Shown: positions 26,016-32,956, numbered from the stretch's first letter. The stretch: 32,956 nt of DNA from an uncultured Clostridia bacterium (GCA_934663625.1 CAKUKP010000027.1:1-32956), one strand, 5' to 3'. Translations and numbers: made by a program. The notes: generated by a model from the letters alone, not told the origin.

Positions 26016-27958
26016 CAGTAATTCACCACCTCGGCAAATTTCGCCGCTTCGAGGCTCGCGCCGCCAATCAGGCCGCCGTCGATTTCCGGCTGCGCCATCA
26101 GGCCCTTCACGTTGGAGCCCTTCATGCTTCCGCCGTACTGGATGCGAATCTTTTCCGCGGCGTTGCGGCCGAACTTCTGCTCGATCGCCTTGCGGATCAC
26201 GCCGATGGTGCGGTTTGCTTCTTCGTCGGTCGCGGTCAGGCCGGTGCCGATCGCCCATACGGGCTCGTAAGCGATTACAACGTTGTCCAGATCCGCGCCG
26301 TTCAGTCCGTGCAGCGCCATCTGGGTCTGGTAGGTAACGATCATATCGGTGTAGCCCGCTTCGCGCTCATCCTTCATTTCGCCCACGCATACGATGGCCT
26401 TCAGGCCTGCGTTCACGGCGGCGACGGTGCGCAGGTTCACGGTCTTATCGGTTTCACCGAAATACTGACGGCGCTCGCTGTGGCCGATGATTACATATTC
26501 GCAGCCCGCTGCCTTCAGCATATCCGCGCTCAGCTCGCCGGTGTAGGCGCCGCTGGCCTTGAAGTGTACGTTCTGCGCGCCCAGCTTGATGTTGGTGCCT
26601 TCGATCAGGGGCTTCACTGCCGCGAAGCATACCGCGGGCGTGCAGACGACCACATCACACTTGGCGTTCTTTACCAGCGGGATCAGGTCGGTCACCAGCG
26701 TGGCGGCCTCTTCGGGGGTCTTGTTCATCTTCCAGTTGCCGGCGATGATCGGACGGCGCTCCGGAATTACGCGGTCGTTCAGGCATACCACGCCGGGAAG
26801 CTGCTTGCCCTCAAGGAATTCGAGCGAAGCGCCGCCGCCGGTGGAAATGTGGGTCATCTTGTTGGCGAGACCCATCTGGGTAACGGCTGCCGCAGAATCG
26901 CCGCCGCCGATGATGGTGATTGCACTGGATTCTGCCATGGCCTGTGCGATCGCGAGCGTGCCCTTGGCGAAGTTCGGCATTTCGAAGCAGCCCATCGGGC
27001 CGTTCCATACGATCGTGCGCGCCTTCTTGATTTCATCGGTGAACAGCTTGATGGTCTCCGGTCCGATGTCCATGCCTTCGAAGTTATCCGGAATGTTGCG
27101 GGAATGCGCGGTGATGCGCTCGCAATCATTGCTGAAGGAATCGCCGCATACGTTGTCCACGGGCAGCAGCAGCTTTACGTTCTTCTTCTCCGCCAGTTCG
27201 ATCAGTTCCTTGGCGAGATCGATGCGCTCCTCATCCAGCAGGGAACGGCCAACCTTGCCGCCCAGCGCTACCTGGAAGGTGTAGCTCATGCCGCCGCCGA
27301 TCACCAGAACGTCTACCTTTTCCAGCAGGTTCTTGATCACGCCGATCTTATCCTTGACCTTTGCGCCGCCCAGAATGGCGAGGAACGGACGAACGGGATG
27401 ATCTACGGCGTTGCCGAGGAAATCCAGCTCCTTGCCGATCAGGAAGCCGGCCACTGCGGGCAGATACTTCGCCACGCCGGCGGTGGAGGCGTGCGCGCGA
27501 TGCACGGTGCCGAACGCATCGGATACGTAGATTTCCGCCATGGAAGCCAGTTCACGCGCAAATTCGGGATCGTTCTTTTCCTCTTCCGCATGGAAGCGAA
27601 CGTTTTCAAGCATGATGGCGCTGCCGGGCTGTACTTCGGCGGCCAGACGCTTCGCATCGGGGCCGATTACGTCCTTCGCGAGCTTTACTTCAAAGCCCAG
27701 CTTTTCGGACAGGCGCTTTGCCACGGGCGCGAGGGAATACTTCATGTTGAATTCTCCCTTGGGACGGCCCAGATGAGAGCAAAGGATCACTGCGGCGTTG
27801 TGCTCCAGCAGATACTTGATCGTGGGCAGCGCGGCATTGATGCGGGTTTCATCGGTAATATTCAGATCAGCGTCCAGCGGTACGTTAAAATCGCAGCGGA
27901 CGAGCACTTTCTTGCCATTCACCTGAATATCTTCAACGGTCATTTTATTAAAACTCAC
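26015..27958 (-). CDS. pgk-tpiA: Bifunctional phosphoglycerate kinase-triosephosphate isomerase fusion
   Basis: A 647-residue single chain joining two glycolytic enzymes. PGK spans about residues 1-396: RCDFNVPL, HLGRPKG, LENVRFHAEEE, GGAKVKDKI, WNGPMGCFE, GGGDSAAAV and HISTGGGASLEFLEG are all present. After a linker of only a few residues (VIPE, 397-400) the isomerase begins at RRPIIAGNWKMNK. It has K410, H493 (IIGHSERRQ), E565 (AYEPVWAIGTG) and the phosphate loop QYGGSMKGSN. Both halves look catalytically complete. There is no stop, frameshift or usable internal start at the junction. The GTG at 27958 is chosen because AAGGGG lies 8 nt upstream; a GTG three codons earlier abuts that site. 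A PGK-TPI fusion is known from Thermotoga. Gap is not adjacent. Confidence 0.95.
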   Translation of the reverse strand: MSFNKMTVEDIQVNGKKVLVRCDFNVPLDADLNITDETRINAALPTIKYLLEHNAAVILCSHLGRPKGEFNMKYSLAPVAKRLSEKLGFEVKLAKDVIGPDAKRLAAEVQPGSAIMLENVRFHAEEEKNDPEFARELASMAEIYVSDAFGTVHRAHASTAGVAKYLPAVAGFLIGKELDFLGNAVDHPVRPFLAILGGAKVKDKIGVIKNLLEKVDVLVIGGGMSYTFQVALGGKVGRSLLDEERIDLAKELIELAEKKNVKLLLPVDNVCGDSFSNDCERITAHSRNIPDNFEGMDIGPETIKLFTDEIKKARTIVWNGPMGCFEMPNFAKGTLAIAQAMAESSAITIIGGGDSAAAVTQMGLANKMTHISTGGGASLEFLEGKQLPGVVCLNDRVIPERRPIIAGNWKMNKTPEEAATLVTDLIPLVKNAKCDVVVCTPAVCFAAVKPLIEGTNIKLGAQNVHFKASGAYTGELSADMLKAAGCEYVIIGHSERRQYFGETDKTVNLRTVAAVNAGLKAIVCVGEMKDEREAGYTDMIVTYQTQMALHGLNGADLDNVVIAYEPVWAIGTGLTATDEEANRTIGVIRKAIEQKFGRNAAEKIRIQYGGSMKGSNVKGLMAQPEIDGGLIGGASLEAAKFAEVVNY

Positions 27959-27989
27959 AACTTTCACCCCTTAATAAGTTTATGGTTCT

Positions 27990-27998
27990 ATTCTAGCA
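27990..27998 (-). promoter_or_regulatory. Probable promoter (extended -10) of the pgk-tpi/gpmI operon
   Basis: On the minus strand TGC-TAGAAT forms an extended -10 about 30 nt before the start codon. No good -35 is seen at 17 bp (TTTCAT at best). The AT-rich region from 27959 to 28160 is shared with the divergent ecfA1 promoter and holds an 8-bp inverted repeat (28053-28060 with 28087-28094). Confidence 0.5.
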
Positions 27999-28121
27999 CA
28001 TTTTCTATGGAAATGAAAGTTAGTTTTCTGCAATGTTCCGAGAAGTTTTTTTACTTTTAGACGCATATCGATCAAATCCATCAAAACTAAAAGTGATTTC
28101 CCGCTGTATTTAACGAACTGA

Positions 28122-28130
28122 TGCTATAAT
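28122..28130 (+). promoter_or_regulatory. Promoter (extended -10) of the ecfA1-ecfA2-ecfT-truA operon
   Basis: TGC-TATAAT is a perfect extended -10; the -35 position has no recognisable hexamer. A start of transcription near 28137 would give a leader of about 25 nt, in which CTCC and GGAG (28141-28144, 28149-28152) can pair across the ribosome binding site. Confidence 0.65.
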
Positions 28131-28160
28131 CGGATGGAATCTCCAAATGGAGGATTGGAC

Positions 28161-28994
28161 ATGGACGATAAAATCATACAACTGGATCAGGTTGTTTATC
28201 AATATCCCGATGCGCAGACCCGCGCCGTAAACGATGTGACGCTGGATGTGGAAAAGGGCGAATTTCTGGCGGTTCTGGGCAGAAACGGCAGCGGAAAATC
28301 CACGCTTGCCAAGCTGATGAACGCGCTGCTTACGCCCACCGGCGGCACGGTAACGGTCGGCGGACTGCGGGCGACCGATGAAAATCCCTACGATGTGCGC
28401 GCGCTTTGCGGCATGGTTTTTCAGAACCCCGATAACCAGATCGTGGCGACCGTCGTGGAGGAGGACTGCGCCTTCGGCCTGGAAAACATGGGCGTGCCGA
28501 GTGATGAAATCCGCGCGCGCGTGGATGAAGCGCTGCGCGAGGTCGGCATGGCGGATCGCGCAGCGTCCTCGCCTTCGATGCTCTCCGGCGGACAGAAGCA
28601 GCGTGTGGCGATCGCGGGCGTGCTGGCGATGCGACCGCGCATCATCGTATTCGATGAATCCACGGCGATGCTTGATCCCGTGGGGCGCAAGGAAATCTTC
28701 GCCATCGCAAGGCGATTGAACCGCGAAGAGGGCATCACCATCGTATGGATTACCCATTTTATGGAGGAAGCCGTTCAGGCGGATCGCGTCGTAGTGATGG
28801 ATGCGGGCAGCATCGTTTTGCAGGGCGCGCCGTGCGATGTGTTTTCGAACGTGGATCAGGTGCTGGCGCTGGGACTGGATGTGCCGGAAATGGCGCGCCT
28901 TGCCGCGCTGCTGCGGGCGGGCGGAATGCCGATACGAAACGGAATCATGCGGATTGATGAAATGGCGGTGGAACTGTGCCGGTTATTGAAGTAA
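28161..28994 (+). CDS. ecfA1: ECF transporter ATPase EcfA1
   Basis: A 277-residue ABC ATPase, one of the two unequal motor subunits of an energy-coupling factor transporter that drives uptake of vitamins or trace metals. Motifs: Walker A from residue 40 (GRNGSGKST), Q-loop FQNPDNQIVATVVEED, signature LSGGQKQRVAIAG, Walker B IIVFDESTAMLDP and the switch histidine in WITHFMEEA. The DESTAMLDP form is typical of EcfA1. The ATG at 28161 has GGAGGA 7 nt upstream; an in-frame ATG at 28134 lies before that site and close to the promoter. It overlaps ecfA2 by 19 nt. No substrate-binding S component is encoded nearby, so the module is probably shared by several S components elsewhere. Confidence 0.94.
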   Translation: MDDKIIQLDQVVYQYPDAQTRAVNDVTLDVEKGEFLAVLGRNGSGKSTLAKLMNALLTPTGGTVTVGGLRATDENPYDVRALCGMVFQNPDNQIVATVVEEDCAFGLENMGVPSDEIRARVDEALREVGMADRAASSPSMLSGGQKQRVAIAGVLAMRPRIIVFDESTAMLDPVGRKEIFAIARRLNREEGITIVWITHFMEEAVQADRVVVMDAGSIVLQGAPCDVFSNVDQVLALGLDVPEMARLAALLRAGGMPIRNGIMRIDEMAVELCRLLK

Positions 28995-29836
28995 AGAAAT
29001 TAACGCATATCTATATGCCCGGATCGCCCTTTGAAACGCGCGCGCTGGACGGGGTGAATCTGCACATCGAAGCGGGCGAATTTATCGGCATCATCGGGCA
29101 TACGGGCAGCGGGAAATCCACGCTGATTTCCTACTTCAACGCGCTGGAGCATACCGCGCCCGGCTGCGTATTTGTAAACGGCGCGGATACGGGCGATAAG
29201 AAAACGAATCTCGCCGAGGTGCGCCGCGGCGTGGGACTTGTGTTTCAGTATCCCGAATACCAGCTGTTTGAGGAAACCGTGGAAAAGGATATCGCCTTCG
29301 GCCCGAAGAATCAGAAACTGACCGAAGCTGAAATTAATGCGCGCGTGAACCATGCCATGGAAATGCTGGGGCTGGATGCGGCGCTGCGCGAACAATCGCC
29401 GTTTAACCTGTCCGGCGGACAGAAGCGGCGCGTGGCGATCGCGGGCGTGCTGGCGATGCAGCCGGATATTCTGGTGCTGGATGAACCCGCGGCGGGACTG
29501 GATCCCGCCGGCCGCCGCGAAATGCTGAATATGATCGAAAAGATCCATGCGTCCGGCGTGACCATCGTGATGGTTTCCCATTCGATGGATGATGTGGGCC
29601 GGTATTGCGACCGGCTGTACGTTTTGAACCACGGCAGAATCGCGTTCGAGGGTGCGCCGCGCGACGTATTCGCGCACGGCGACGAACTGCGCAAAATCGG
29701 CCTGGACGTGCCGGAGTGCGAAACGCTGGCGGAACGCCTGCGCGATGCGGGCGTCGCGATCGACATGGGCGCGTTTACGCCGGAGGCGATGTGCGCGCAG
29801 ATTCTGAAATTGTGGAAAAAGGAGGGCGCAAAATGA
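28976..29836 (+). CDS. ecfA2: ECF transporter ATPase EcfA2
   Basis: A 286-residue ABC ATPase that pairs with EcfA1. Walker A starts at residue 41 (GHTGSGKST), then VFQYPEYQLFEETVEKDI, the signature LSGGQKRRVAIAG, Walker B ILVLDEPAAGLDP and the switch histidine in VSHSMDDV. The YPEYQLFEET segment is characteristic of EcfA2. It starts at a GTG inside the end of ecfA1 (19-nt overlap), with GCGGTGG just upstream, which implies translational coupling and balanced amounts of the two ATPases. It ends in an ATGA overlap with ecfT. Confidence 0.94.
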   Translation: MPVIEVKKLTHIYMPGSPFETRALDGVNLHIEAGEFIGIIGHTGSGKSTLISYFNALEHTAPGCVFVNGADTGDKKTNLAEVRRGVGLVFQYPEYQLFEETVEKDIAFGPKNQKLTEAEINARVNHAMEMLGLDAALREQSPFNLSGGQKRRVAIAGVLAMQPDILVLDEPAAGLDPAGRREMLNMIEKIHASGVTIVMVSHSMDDVGRYCDRLYVLNHGRIAFEGAPRDVFAHGDELRKIGLDVPECETLAERLRDAGVAIDMGAFTPEAMCAQILKLWKKEGAK

Positions 29837-30639
29837 AAAATGTGACCCTCGGCCAGTTCTTTCCCGGCGATTCGTTCCTGTATAAGCTCGATCCGCGCGC
29901 CAAGCTGCTGATGGCGATCGCGCTGATCGTATTAGTGTTCATCATCAAGGGTTTTACCGGCTTTGCGCTGATCTTTCTGTTTGTGCTCTGGTGCGCGCTC
30001 AGCACGAAGATCGGCATGAAATATATGCTCGGCGGGCTTAAGCCGCTGTTCGTGGTGATTTTGATTACGTTCATCCTGAATCTGCTTTTGCAGAAGGAAG
30101 GCGATGTGATCGTGCAATTCTGGATCATCCAGATTACGGAGGGCGGACTGAAAACGGCGCTGTTCATGGCGGTGCGCCTGATTTTGCTGGTGCTTTGCTC
30201 CCAGCTTCTGACGCTCACCACATCGCCGATTTCCCTGACGGACGGCATGGAATCGCTGATGCGCCCGCTTTCGAAGATTGGCTTTCCGGCGCACGAAATT
30301 TCGATGATGATGTCCATCGCGCTGCGGTTTATCCCCACGCTGATGGAGGAAATGGAGAAGATTCGCCGCGCGCAGATGTCGCGCGGGGCGGATTTCGAGA
30401 GCGGCAATCTGTTTGCGCGCGTAAAGGCAATGGTGCCCCTGCTGGTGCCGCTGTTCGTGAGCGCGTTTCGCCGCGCGGATGAACTGGCGATGGCGATGGA
30501 GGCGCGCTGCTATCACGGCGGCGCGGGCAGAACCCGCATGAAGCAGCTGAAGCTCACCTGGCGCGATGCGGTCGCCGCGGCGGCGCTCGCCGCGATGTAC
30601 GCGGTAATCATCGCACTGAATGTGTTGAAGGTATTCTGA
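29833..30639 (+). CDS. ecfT: ECF transporter transmembrane protein EcfT
   Basis: A 268-residue membrane protein that links the EcfA1/EcfA2 motor to S components. It has several hydrophobic helices (starting with LLMAIALIVLVFIIKGF), the conserved opening GDSFLYKLDPRAKLL, and the two coupling-helix motifs: RRAQMSRGAD and AMEARCYHGG. These correspond to the paired Ala-Arg-Gly motifs of EcfT, here with Ser and Cys variants. A longer open frame starts upstream at 29605, but the ATG at 29833 with GGAGGG 6 nt before it and a 4-nt overlap with ecfA2 is clearly the start. TruA follows, the standard Bacillota order. Confidence 0.94.
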   Translation: MKNVTLGQFFPGDSFLYKLDPRAKLLMAIALIVLVFIIKGFTGFALIFLFVLWCALSTKIGMKYMLGGLKPLFVVILITFILNLLLQKEGDVIVQFWIIQITEGGLKTALFMAVRLILLVLCSQLLTLTTSPISLTDGMESLMRPLSKIGFPAHEISMMMSIALRFIPTLMEEMEKIRRAQMSRGADFESGNLFARVKAMVPLLVPLFVSAFRRADELAMAMEARCYHGGAGRTRMKQLKLTWRDAVAAAALAAMYAVIIALNVLKVF

Positions 30640-30657
30640 TTTGTTTCCGGAGGCGGT

Positions 30658-31422
30658 ATGCGCAGAATTCATCTGATCGTTGAATATGATGGCACCAATT
30701 ACGCGGGCTGGCAGCGCCAGTCCAACGCCATGACCGTGCAGGAACAGCTGGAACGCGCCGTTTTGAAGCTGACGGGCGAAAGCGTGTGCGTATCCGGCGC
30801 GAGCCGAACCGATGCGGGCGTGCACGCGATGGGGCAATCCGCGCATTTCGATACCGAATCGCGCATTCCCGCAGATAAATTCAGCTTTGCGCTTAATACC
30901 ATCCTGCCGCCGGACATTCGCGTGACTACGTCCGAGGAGGTGTCGCCGGAATTTCATTCCCGTTTTTCCGGAAAGGGCAAGCGATACCGGTATCTGATTC
31001 ACGCCGCGCCGCACGCGGGCGCGCTGAACCGCCTGACGCACGCGCACGTGATCTATCCGCTGAACGTGGAAGCGATGCGCGCGGAGGCGCGCGATCTGAT
31101 CGGCACGCATGATTTCGGCGCGTTCGCCGCCAGCGGTTCGGTGGTGAAGGATACCGTGCGCACGATCTGGCGCGCGGATATTCAGCAGAACGGAACGGAA
31201 ATTGCGCTGTACGTGGAGGGAAACGGCTTTCTGTACAACATGGTGCGGATCATCGCGGGCACGCTGATCGGCGTGGGCAGCGGCAAGATCGAACGCGGCG
31301 CGTTTCGCCGCGCCATCGAAAGCGGCAGCCGGCTGGATCTGGGCGTTACGGCTCCGGCGCACGGGCTTACGCTGATGGAAGTATTTTATCAAGATAGATG
31401 CGTGCAGGAGGATGCACAATGA
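30658..31422 (+). CDS. truA: tRNA pseudouridine synthase A (TruA)
   Basis: A 254-residue enzyme that makes pseudouridine at positions 38-40 of the tRNA anticodon arm. The catalytic aspartate is D52 in GASRTDAGVHAMGQ. Other family segments are VEYDGTNYAGWQRQ, FHSRFSGKGKRYRYLIH, HDFGAFAASGS and EGNGFLYNMVRIIAGTLIGVG. The ribosome binding site GGAGG is just before the ATG. It directly follows ecfT, as in most Bacillota, but rplM and rpsI do not follow it here. Confidence 0.96.
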   Translation: MRRIHLIVEYDGTNYAGWQRQSNAMTVQEQLERAVLKLTGESVCVSGASRTDAGVHAMGQSAHFDTESRIPADKFSFALNTILPPDIRVTTSEEVSPEFHSRFSGKGKRYRYLIHAAPHAGALNRLTHAHVIYPLNVEAMRAEARDLIGTHDFGAFAASGSVVKDTVRTIWRADIQQNGTEIALYVEGNGFLYNMVRIIAGTLIGVGSGKIERGAFRRAIESGSRLDLGVTAPAHGLTLMEVFYQDRCVQEDAQ

Positions 31423-31892
31423 CCATTACGAATGTGATGCGGCTTTTGAAGCAGGCAAATATTCCCTTTGAAACCGGCGAATACGAAGTGGACGAATCGG
31501 ATTTATCCGGCGTGCACGCGGCGCAGATGCTGGGCGTAGATCCCGATTGCGTGTTCAAAACGCTGGTGGCGAAGGGCGAAAAGAAGGGAATTCATGTATT
31601 CTGCATTCCCGTAGCGCAGGAGCTGGATCTGAAAAAGTGCGCGGCTGCGGCGGGGGAAAAGAAGATCGAAATGATCCATGTAAAGGATCTGCTGGGGCTG
31701 ACCGGCTACGTGCGCGGCGGCTGTTCGCCGATCGGCATGAAGAAAAAATACCCCACCACGATCGATGAAACCGCCATACTGTTTGACAAGATCTACGTGA
31801 GCGCCGGAATGCGCGGCGAACAGGTGATATTGAATCCGGAAACGCTGGCGGAATTCATCGGCGCGGATTTTGCGGATGTTACAAAGGGCTGA
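31419..31892 (+). CDS. ybaK: YbaK/EbsC-type Cys-tRNA(Pro) deacylase
   Basis: A 157-residue protein of the YbaK/aminoacyl-tRNA editing domain family. These enzymes hydrolyse mischarged Cys-tRNA(Pro). Visible conserved parts are DPDCVFKTLVAKG with the essential-type lysine K47, QELDLKKCAAAAGEKKIEM, the glycine loop YVRGGCSPIGMKKKYPT and SAGMRGEQVILNPETL. The ATG at 31419 gives an ATGA overlap with truA and is preceded by AGGAGGA; an upstream in-frame ATG at 31398 lies before that site. The RGGCSPIGMKKKYPT form favours the Cys-tRNA(Pro) deacylase branch over ProX. Confidence 0.9.
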   Translation: MTITNVMRLLKQANIPFETGEYEVDESDLSGVHAAQMLGVDPDCVFKTLVAKGEKKGIHVFCIPVAQELDLKKCAAAAGEKKIEMIHVKDLLGLTGYVRGGCSPIGMKKKYPTTIDETAILFDKIYVSAGMRGEQVILNPETLAEFIGADFADVTKG

Positions 31893-31897
31893 TGCAT

Positions 31898-32581
31898 ATG
31901 ATGAAGGGCATTTTATTTGATTTCAACGGAACCCTGTACGATGATACGCGCTTCCACGTCGCCGCGTGGACGCGCTATTTTCATGAGGCGCACGGGATCG
32001 ATTTCACCCGCGAGGAGGTCAGACGGCGGTTCATGGGGCCGGATAACGAAATGATCTTCCGCGATGTGTTTGGAAACGATATCACCGAAGAGCAGATCGA
32101 CGCATGGTCGAGCGGGAAGGAAGTAATGTACCGCGCCGCGGCTTCGGCAACGCCGGAAAATCTGCAATTGATGGAAGGCGCGCCGCAGATGTTCGATGAG
32201 CTTGTGCGGCGGGGCATTCCGTTTGCGCTGGCGACCTCGTCCCGCATGGACAACATCCGGTTTTACATGAACGATCTGGGGCTGAAGAAATGGTTTGCGA
32301 TGGATCGCGTGGTATACATCGACGGCAAAATCGCGCCCAAGCCGGATCCCGCGTTTTATACCGAAGCCGCGCATCGCATCGGGCTTGAACCGGCGGACTG
32401 CATCGTAGTGGAGGATTCGAAAAGCGGCATACGGGGCGCGGTGAACGCGGGCGCGGGCAGGATCATTGCGATCGACCGCACGCTGGGCGCGGATTGCCTC
32501 GCCGAAATGCCGGAGGTATATGCGTCCATCCATGATTTCCATCAGTTCATGCGTTTTATTCCGCAGATGCAAAATCTATAA
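31898..32581 (+). CDS. HAD-superfamily hydrolase, beta-phosphoglucomutase-like, with DxN motif
   Basis: A 227-residue HAD protein with a helical cap inserted after motif I, as in beta-phosphoglucomutase and related phosphatases. Motif I is FDFNGTLYDD: the nucleophile D8 is present, but the usual second aspartate (the general acid/base at +2) is Asn10. Motif II is FALATSSR, motif III KIAPKPDPAFY and motif IV VVEDSKSGIRGAVNAG. The substrate is unknown. The start is ambiguous: ATGs at 31892, 31898 and 31901 are in frame, and 31898 has the best spacing (9 nt) from AAAGGG. It is probably the last gene of the ECF-truA operon; no clear terminator follows. Confidence 0.85.
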   Translation: MMKGILFDFNGTLYDDTRFHVAAWTRYFHEAHGIDFTREEVRRRFMGPDNEMIFRDVFGNDITEEQIDAWSSGKEVMYRAAASATPENLQLMEGAPQMFDELVRRGIPFALATSSRMDNIRFYMNDLGLKKWFAMDRVVYIDGKIAPKPDPAFYTEAAHRIGLEPADCIVVEDSKSGIRGAVNAGAGRIIAIDRTLGADCLAEMPEVYASIHDFHQFMRFIPQMQNL

Positions 32582-32621
32582 CATCTATAACACAAAAAAA
32601 ACGCAACACAATTGCATTTTG

Positions 32622-32630
32622 TGCTATAAT
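32622..32630 (+). promoter_or_regulatory. Promoter (extended -10) of the Fe-S scaffold-like gene
   Basis: TGC-TATAAT is a perfect extended -10 with no good -35. A 7-bp inverted repeat, CACAAAA (32591-32597) and TTTTGTG (32617-32623), spans the region where polymerase would bind and overlaps the TG element. The leader that follows can form two hairpins before the AAGGAGGAA ribosome binding site (32691-32699). Confidence 0.68.
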
Positions 32631-32704
32631 AAATACGTATGCAAATACAGCGCAATATGCGCATTTGTGCCCGTCAACCGGGCGACGAAAAAGGAGGAAG
32701 AACC

Positions 32705-32956
32705 ATGCAATATTCTCGCGAAGTTGAGGAAATGGTATGCGTTGCCAAGGGCCCGCACCATGGTCCCGCGCCGATTCCGGAAGAGGGCAAATGGGTACAG
32801 GCGAAGGAAATTAAGGACATCTCCGGCTATACGCACGGCGTAGGCTGGTGCGCCCCCCAGCAGGGCGCCTGCAAGCTGTCCCTGAATGTGAAGAACGGCG
32901 TCATCGAAGAAGCGCTGGTGGAAACCATCGGCTGCTCCGGCATGACCCATTCTGCC
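32705..32956 (+). CDS. NifU-like iron-sulfur cluster scaffold protein, N-terminal part (runs off the window)
   Basis: The first 84 residues of a protein that I recognise as the clostridial iron-sulfur scaffold-like family often encoded just before a GGGtGRT protein gene. It begins MQYSREVEEMVCVAKGPHHG, continues KEIKDISGYTHGVGWCAPQQ and is cut at the window edge after IGCSGMTHSA. Cysteines at residues 12, 49, 56 and 77 are candidate ligands. Relation to the NifU N-terminal fold is from family knowledge, not visible motifs, and the true role is not established. The ribosome binding site AAGGAGGAA is near ideal and the gene has its own promoter, pointing to strong expression. Confidence 0.75.
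   Translation, partial: MQYSREVEEMVCVAKGPHHGPAPIPEEGKWVQAKEIKDISGYTHGVGWCAPQQGACKLSLNVKNGVIEEALVETIGCSGMTHSA

Noticed and set aside
26016..26258. N-terminal extension of gpmI by 81 residues
   Set aside because: This is the end of the TPI domain read in another frame. The family start MSTCALLILDGFG at 26015 has its own ribosome binding site.
26015..27958. Programmed frameshift between pgk and tpi, as reported for Thermotoga
   Set aside because: The two parts are in the same frame with no stop between them, and no slippery run was seen at the junction, so no frameshift is needed.
26000..28060. A 686-residue open frame on the plus strand opposite pgk-tpi
   Set aside because: It mirrors the fusion gene codon by codon and has no recognisable domain; the opposite strand carries a clear enzyme. 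The same holds for 15060-16835 (opposite murE), 24462-26021 (opposite gpmI) and 8155-9489 (opposite mutL).
29605..29832. N-terminal extension of ecfT by 76 residues
   Set aside because: It overlaps ecfA2 in another frame, is Arg-rich and unlike EcfT; the ATG at 29833 has a good ribosome binding site.
1..32956. tRNA, rRNA, CRISPR array, transposase or phage genes
   Set aside because: None was recognised by reading both strands. Gaps between genes are all under 300 bases and hold only promoters, terminators and short dyads.

Overview
The window reads as chromosomal DNA of a Gram-positive-type bacterium of the Bacillota, most likely an anaerobic member of the Clostridia with a fairly high GC content. 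The grounds are gene content and order: a split B12-binding radical SAM pair next to ribonuclease G, a miaB-ylbF-mutS-mutL-miaA-ynbB-lexA neighbourhood, DivIB/FtsL-type division genes, a MurE of the meso-diaminopimelate type, a PASTA-bearing division transpeptidase, and a DinR-type LexA box. Placing it more finely (for example in the Christensenellales) would be a guess. Nearly all of the window is coding, and the genes are housekeeping genes. I saw no tRNA, rRNA, CRISPR array, prophage, insertion sequence or clear sign of recent transfer.

Region 1 (1-11631, + strand) is a tight run: the C-terminal part of a TIGR03960-type radical SAM protein, its DUF2344 partner, rng, miaB, a YlbF-family protein, mutS, mutL, miaA and ynbB. 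It joins RNA processing, both enzymes that build ms2i6A37 in tRNA, and the mismatch-repair pair. Region 2 (11763-12359, - strand) is lexA, convergent with ynbB and separated from it by a strong terminator hairpin. LexA has its own promoter, with an SOS box over the -35 element.

Region 3 (12652-23813, + strand) is a slimmed division and cell-wall cluster: ftsL, a PASTA transpeptidase, murE, mraY, murD, ftsW, ftsQ/divIB, then ftsA and ftsZ behind their own promoter. Genes usual in this cluster (mraZ, rsmH, murF, murG, murB, murC) are not here. Together the proteins make lipid I precursors, polymerise and crosslink septal peptidoglycan, and build the Z ring. A bidirectional terminator ends the cluster.

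Region 4 (23882-27958, - strand) holds a GNAT acetyltransferase with its own promoter, and a two-gene lower-glycolysis operon. That operon is a single-chain phosphoglycerate kinase-triosephosphate isomerase fusion followed by gpmI; the fusion is the most distinctive gene in the window. Region 5 (28161-32581, + strand) is divergent from it and encodes an ECF transporter energising module (ecfA1, ecfA2, ecfT), truA, a YbaK/EbsC-type editing deacylase and a HAD-family protein. The window ends inside an Fe-S scaffold-like gene with its own promoter and a structured leader.

No wholly new system is evident. The points most worth a second look are the PGK-TPI fusion, the reduced division cluster with a strong hairpin between mraY and murD, the nested dyads at the ftsA promoter, and the structured leader of the Fe-S scaffold gene.
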